DNA of 64,000 nt from Mastigias papua (lineage: Eukaryota; Cnidaria; Scyphozoa; Rhizostomeae; Mastigiidae): contig OZ025283.1 of assembly GCA_964019165.1 (NCBI GenBank), positions 193,501 to 257,500 of the forward strand, given 5' to 3'. Shown here in pieces: positions 59,840 through 64,000 of the stretch. Under the pieces are notes generated by a model. The model saw only the letters and a program-made list of their open reading frames with translations. It was not told the origin of the DNA and ran no database searches. The first letter of the stretch is position 1. The number at the start of each line of letters is the position of its first letter. The position numbers were made by a program, and so were the translations under genes.

Positions 59840-60480
59840 GATATTGAATGAACTTACGAAATTTGAAATGGTTCTCCTACAAATGAGATATGGCTCAAGA
59901 CATTTTACTGATGCATAATACTGCCATTTTGAGAGATAAACATCTGATTCTGAAGCTCCAGACTTTTTTCCTGTGACTTTAGCATATTCTTTTGAGAAAT
60001 ATGTTCTGATGTTGTTAATCTTCTTTCTGATTTCAGTCACTACAAGTGATTGAATAATGCTGAGTTTTCAACATAACAAAATGTCATAGTAGCTATAAAC
60101 TCATGCAGTAGCAACACATTGATAGTGAGCACATTTTACAGTACAACTAATACGTATAGTTCATCCCCTTGATATTTGCTAGTGGGATACTGAATTTTGT
60201 CTTTACTGTATTTAGCAGCTATGTGAACTATAGGCTGGCCTAACGATTTTGCAGTCGAACTGTTTGAAGGTGGACATTATCTGCAAAATCGGGCAGCATA
60301 CCTGGCCACTCTACTATCTCTGTGATATTTTCATGTGCTATGTACTTTCTGTTGTGTTCTTTGTATTCAGCACTGTCCACCCTCCACACATGTTCAGTAC
60401 CTTCCAAAAACTCTTCTATGAGACATGCTATATTGTCCCTCATAGCCATTCTGCATTTGCAAATGCATTCTCTTTTACCA
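59840..60480 (-). pseudogene. MADF-domain protein of an older Harbinger element, two exons
   Basis: Exon A (about 60480-60297) carries ACLIEEFLEGTEHVWRVDSA then EYKEHNRKYIAHENITEIV, MADF helix 1-2, and ends G|GTATGC. Exon B starts after TTGTAG at about 60041, in phase: TEIRKKINNIRTYFSKEYAK, SGASESDVYLSKWQYYASVK, CLEPYL (helices 2-3). The order and spacing match the MADF gene at 36255-37265. No stop lies within the two exons; the rest of the protein was not found. Together with 58480-58523 it marks an older element into which the 58524 derivative jumped. Confidence 0.7.
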
Positions 60481-60796
60481 CATGACTCCAAATAAACCAA
60501 TCACTAATGTTAATCTTATCAATCTATCATCAAAAATCTGTAAAAAGTAGAATATATCCTACTTCATTGACAATCTAGTCATCGCATGTCCACAAGCGAT
60601 TGTTTAGTTCACACCTACCAATGTCTGTCTGTTTGTTGATGTCTTCGTCTATAGACAAATCTATAGACAAAAGTCTATAGTGTGAACCTACCATAATACA
60701 TGTCTCTTTGATGGTACTTGGCAGAAGAGGATTGTCTTTTCAAATTGGTTTAGTTTCATTTACTTCAACAGTAACGTACAAGGTATCAAACAGATC

Positions 60797-62240
60797 TGTT
60801 TTCATTGCCACTGACTGGAATTTTCAACAACCTTGTGGATGACTGTGTTTTCCCAGATGATCTAAAACTCGCTGACATTTCTTCGCTTTACAAGAAAGAT
60901 GATTACATGAGAAAACAAAATTATAGGCCTATAAGCCTACTTCCAGCCGTTTCAAAGGTTTTTGAACGCATCATGTATAGTCAGCTTTTTGATTACATTG
61001 GCACCTTTTTCTCTCCACTTTTGGGTGGTTTTCGAAAAGGATATAACACACAGCACGTTTTGTTACATTTTTTACAAAAAAGTAAAGCAAATCTTGACAA
61101 TAAGGAACTAGCTGGAGCAATTTTGATGGACCTTTCTAAAGCATTTGATTGCATAAATCACGATCTTTTGATCATAAAACTAGCAGCTTATGGTCTCGGC
61201 TGGGATGCTCTCAAGCTTATCACAAATTATTTATCAAAGAGGAAACAAAGAGTCAAAATAAACAGCTCATATAGTAGTTGGACAGATGTTACGATAGGGG
61301 TACCGCAAGGATCAGTTCTAGGGCCTCTTGTATTCAATATTTTCATAAATGACAGTTTCTTCTTTGTAAATAATACCAACATTTGTAACTATGCTGACGA
61401 CACCACTATCTATGCATGCAATTCAGATCTCAATACTATAATTAATAGATTAGAAATAGACAGTGCAGTACTCGCAAAATGGTTTTCAGAGAACTACATG
61501 AAACTTAATGAAGACAAATGTCATCTTATGATATTTGGTAACAAATGTAAAGGCTCAGTAGTCAACATTGGAAACTCTACAATTAAAGAAAGTGATTATG
61601 AAAAGCTTTTTGGAGTTACTTTTGATAAAAATTAAGTTTCACAAAACATGTCGAAGACTTATGCAAAAAGGCAAACCAAAAATTGCATGCACTTGCCCGC
61701 CTCTCTACTTATATGGACCCTGTCAAAGTAAAGTTGCTGATGGATGCATTTATCAAATCACACTTCAAGTACTGTCCACTCGTATGGATGTTCCATGACA
61801 GGACAATCAACTCTAAGGAGAACAAAATTCGGGAAAGAGCATTGCGAATTGTGTGCAAAGATAGTGGAAATGATTTTGTAAATAACGTAAGTAGTTCTGT
61901 AACCACACACCAACGCAATCTGCAGTTGCTTATGATAGAGATTTTCAAAACAAAGAACGATCTTAACCCAACTTTTATGAAAGACACTTTTGCAGAAAGA
62001 GACACCTATTATAGTTTGCGGAATATAACTCATTTGCAACTGCCGAAAGTAAGGACGACAATATATGGTACTGAGAATATTCAATACAGAGGCTGCTTTT
62101 TATGGTCCTCACTTCCACGTTGTTTGAGAGACTGTAGCACAATTCAAGAATTCAAAAGAAAAATAAAACAGTGGAATGGCGATTCATGCACCTGCAGATT
62201 GTGTAGAGTTTTTATAAAAGATTTGGGGTTTTTGGATTAA
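60797..62240 (+). pseudogene. Non-LTR retrotransposon (LINE) reverse transcriptase, 5' truncated
   Basis: The homology starts abruptly at about 60797 with LPLTGIFNNLVDDCVFPDDL, inside the RT fingers, so endonuclease and ORF1 are absent. RT blocks: QNYRPISLLPAVSKVFERIM, GFRKGYNTQHVLLHFLQ, GAILMDLSKAFDCINHDLL, GVPQGSVLGPLVFNIFIND and the intact catalytic NYADDTTIY, then LNEDKCHLMIFG. A frameshift at about 61625-61640 separates the C-terminal part (YCPLVWMFHDRTINSKENKI, RALRIVCKD, LRNITHLQLPKVRTTIYGTE, LWSSLPRCLRD), which ends at 62240. 5' truncation is the usual result of target-primed reverse transcription. CR1/Jockey-like by block style; clade not certain. Confidence 0.85.
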
Positions 62241-62370
62241 TTAATTTTGTCTTTTTTTTAGTGTTTTTTGCATTGTAACTTATAAGTTATTTTCTTTTCA
62301 TTACAGTTGGTCTTAATTAGCTGTTATTTTAGCTATTTCAATTAGAAAGCCACCTTTAAATAAATCAATA

Positions 62371-62402
62371 ATACTAATAATAATAATAATAATAATAATA
62401 AA
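62371..62402. repeat. (TAA)n 3' tail of the LINE
   Basis: AATAATACTAATAATAATAA-type repeat about 130 bp after the LINE stop, with no poly(A). Microsatellite tails of this kind are usual in CR1/L2-like LINEs and mark the 3' junction. Confidence 0.8.
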
Positions 62403-62499
62403 ACACTGAAGCTCTCACAAAATATTCCAAGCACGGTCAAGAAATTCAGAAATTGCATTTGCCACAAGAGAGTGAAAATGCTCTGTTAGCAGATCCCAC

Positions 62500-63440
62500 A
62501 TGAACAAAAACCCCACTGGTTCATCTCCTGCCATGAACATTGAGGGAAGTAAGAGAATATTCAACAGGTCAGTAGTGAAGAGAAATATAGGGATCACTAG
62601 CTATGTAGGGGATGGAGATATCAAAGCATATTGTAAAGTTATAGAAGAAAAGCCATACGGTGAGGACTTTGAAATAAAAAAGCATGATTTCATAGGTCAT
62701 GTGCAAAGCTGTGTAGGCTCCAATGTTAGAAAACGTAAAGCAAAAAGTGGCAAAAAAGCTTAGTGATGGAAAAACACTAGGGGAAAAGGAAGACTTGCAT
62801 CAGCTGAAAGTGACAACTACAGGTTTACTATCAACTTGCCATTAACTGCATAATTGGAAACATGGAAGGAATGAAAACTTCCATAGATGCAATTCTTCAC
62901 CATAGGCTGTCTACTGATGCAATTCCCAATCAGTGTTCTTGCCCTGAGGGAGAAGACAGCTGGTGCTGATACAATGCAGATCCAGCCTCTTACAAGCACA
63001 GAACTCCATTGCCAAAGGCAGTTGCCCTACCTATCAAGCCCACATTTGATAGGCTAAGAGATCATAAACTACTTGAGCAATGCCTTGCTAGATACAATCA
63101 AAATGCAGCAGTAAGGTTTAATAGTGTATTATGGAAGCTTTGGCCATATCAGTATTTGTTGGTGATCTAGCAATGACATTGTGCTCATCTTTAGCTGTCA
63201 TTTTATACAACAATGGCCATCTAAAAGTATCTATTGTATTGAAAACATTGGCTTAGCCACAGGAACCTATTGTTTGAATGAGCTCCAATATAAGGATAAT
63301 ACTAGAGTGTACCTGGCAGAATATAAATTTTCAGAAAAGAGTAAGAATCAAAGGCTAGCTAGAAGGAAGGAAAGACTTCATCAGAATGGCAAAGATCAAG
63401 AAAACTGAAGGCTTCTTCTATGAATATGGCGGTTTTTGAA
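62500..63440 (+). pseudogene. Mutator-like transposase-domain protein (PF20700 type), copy C, C-terminal half
   Basis: Plus strand: NKNPTGSSPAMNIEGSKRIF, GITSYVGDGDIKAYCKVIEE with KPYGEDFEI and DFIGHVQSCVGSNVRKRK (62500-62760); a slip in the A run near 62750 to KKLSDGKTLGEK; LPIKPTFDRLRDHKLLEQCL with RYNQNAAVRFNSVLWKLWP (63030-63150); and LATGTYCLNELQYKDNTRVY then LAEYKFSEKSKNQRLARRKE (63255-63370). This is the same block order as copy A but from a distinct family. N-terminal half absent. Acidic DGD and Asn-rich QNAA positions align with copy A's DGDSK and TQNANES. Confidence 0.65.
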
Positions 63441-64000
63441 TTGATTTATTACAGGCAAACATTGACGCCATGTTTCTCAAAACATACTTTAATGCTGCTG
63501 CATTTGCTAGGGCAAGACATTTAAAGCCTGTGATTGCATTAGGAGGCTGAAAATCAAACCACAGGGGTGGTCTATGTTCACTCAGATCACACTTTTACTT
63601 TTACCGAAGTAAATGTCTTGGTCGTGGCCAATGCTTGACAAAAATAATTGAAGATGTGATACAGACGTAGCATGATAACTACGTAGAATATCAAAAAGTC
63701 CCTCTGAGGAAACATAGAGCTTTCCAAGCTCTTCAATATGACATATACCTTGTTTAATGTATATGACTGTTGCAAACAGTGGCGAAGCTAAAGGTCGTGC
63801 TTGTCATGCCCGACCCAACCATAAATTTTTGTCAATATTTTTTTCTGTGTCAATAGCAAATAAGGAGTGTTTTCTTAGCTTCTCTCGATAAGATGCACAT
63901 TCCAAATGGTTTTATTATCCCTGTATCTCTGTTGTGTCCTATGCCTTTGACACCCTGTGCTGAGACTGTTGATTGCAATGCGCATGTCTGTAGGTCATGC
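63441..64000. other. Gap: no gene recognised
   Basis: No domain. GTGGCGAAGCTAAAGGTC near 63780 is similar to a GTGGCGTAGATAGGGAAA stretch at 15271, which may be a shared short repeat. Confidence 0.35.

Overview
The window reads as animal (metazoan) nuclear DNA: AT-rich, with intron-bearing genes, long simple repeats and no bacterial-style gene packing. The mobile families present (DIRS, Penelope-like, KDZ, PIF/Harbinger with a SANT/MADF partner gene, PF20700-type 'Mutator-like', BEL/Pao, Ty1/Copia and a YADD-type LINE) are typical of aquatic invertebrates. A sponge or cnidarian is my guess, but the sequence does not settle the taxon. I recognise no convincing single-copy host gene. The window is a nested transposable-element graveyard.

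Layout. 1-297: 3' end of a LINE ORF. 769-6211: a DIRS retrotransposon (gag, RT-RNase H, tyrosine recombinase, inverted terminal repeats), broken by frameshifts. 6260-7358: decayed gene of an unnamed DNA-transposon-like family. 8958-9660: a MITE with TAA target duplications. 9849-10930: decayed PF20700-type transposase. 11369-14106: second DIRS copy without a visible recombinase. 16440-20025: multi-exon KDZ transposase on the minus strand whose splice junctions stay in phase wherever I could join them, apart from one. 21233-21778: near-perfect 546-bp foldback palindrome, with a single arm of the same family at 26741-27026. 23.4-25.3 kb: a diverged tandem duplication. 28.8-29.16 kb: an inverted repeat around telomere-like sequence. 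30.3-33.3 kb: BEL/Pao gag-protease abutting a Copia gag-protease. 33.6-36.0 kb: a PF20700 copy and an integrase-core fragment.

36039-42104 is a complete PIF/Harbinger element (TIRs, TTA duplication, three-exon transposase on minus, three-exon MADF/Myb-like gene on plus). A Penelope-like element (PLE) sits inside one of its introns. That PLE is bounded by 62-bp inverted repeats carrying CTGATGA...GAAAC cores that look like hammerhead ribozymes, present in tandem at its 3' end. 46159-47485 is a non-autonomous element with about 43-bp TIRs and a perfect 9-bp target duplication. 47.9-50.1 kb is an old DIRS-type RT-RNase H on minus, split by a 525-bp solo-LTR-like insertion with two CCGCCATCTTG motifs. 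50.8-52.5 kb is a second PLE with a mutated catalytic motif. 54162-57156 is a second two-gene Harbinger-like element inside a 24-bp minisatellite. 58.4-60.5 kb is an internally deleted Harbinger derivative nested in an older one. 60.8-62.4 kb is a 5'-truncated LINE with a TAA-repeat tail, and 62.5-63.4 kb a third PF20700 fragment.

Most elements are dead through frameshifts, nonsense codons or altered catalytic residues. The KDZ gene and the SANT-like gene at 54842-55537 are the most intact reading frames.
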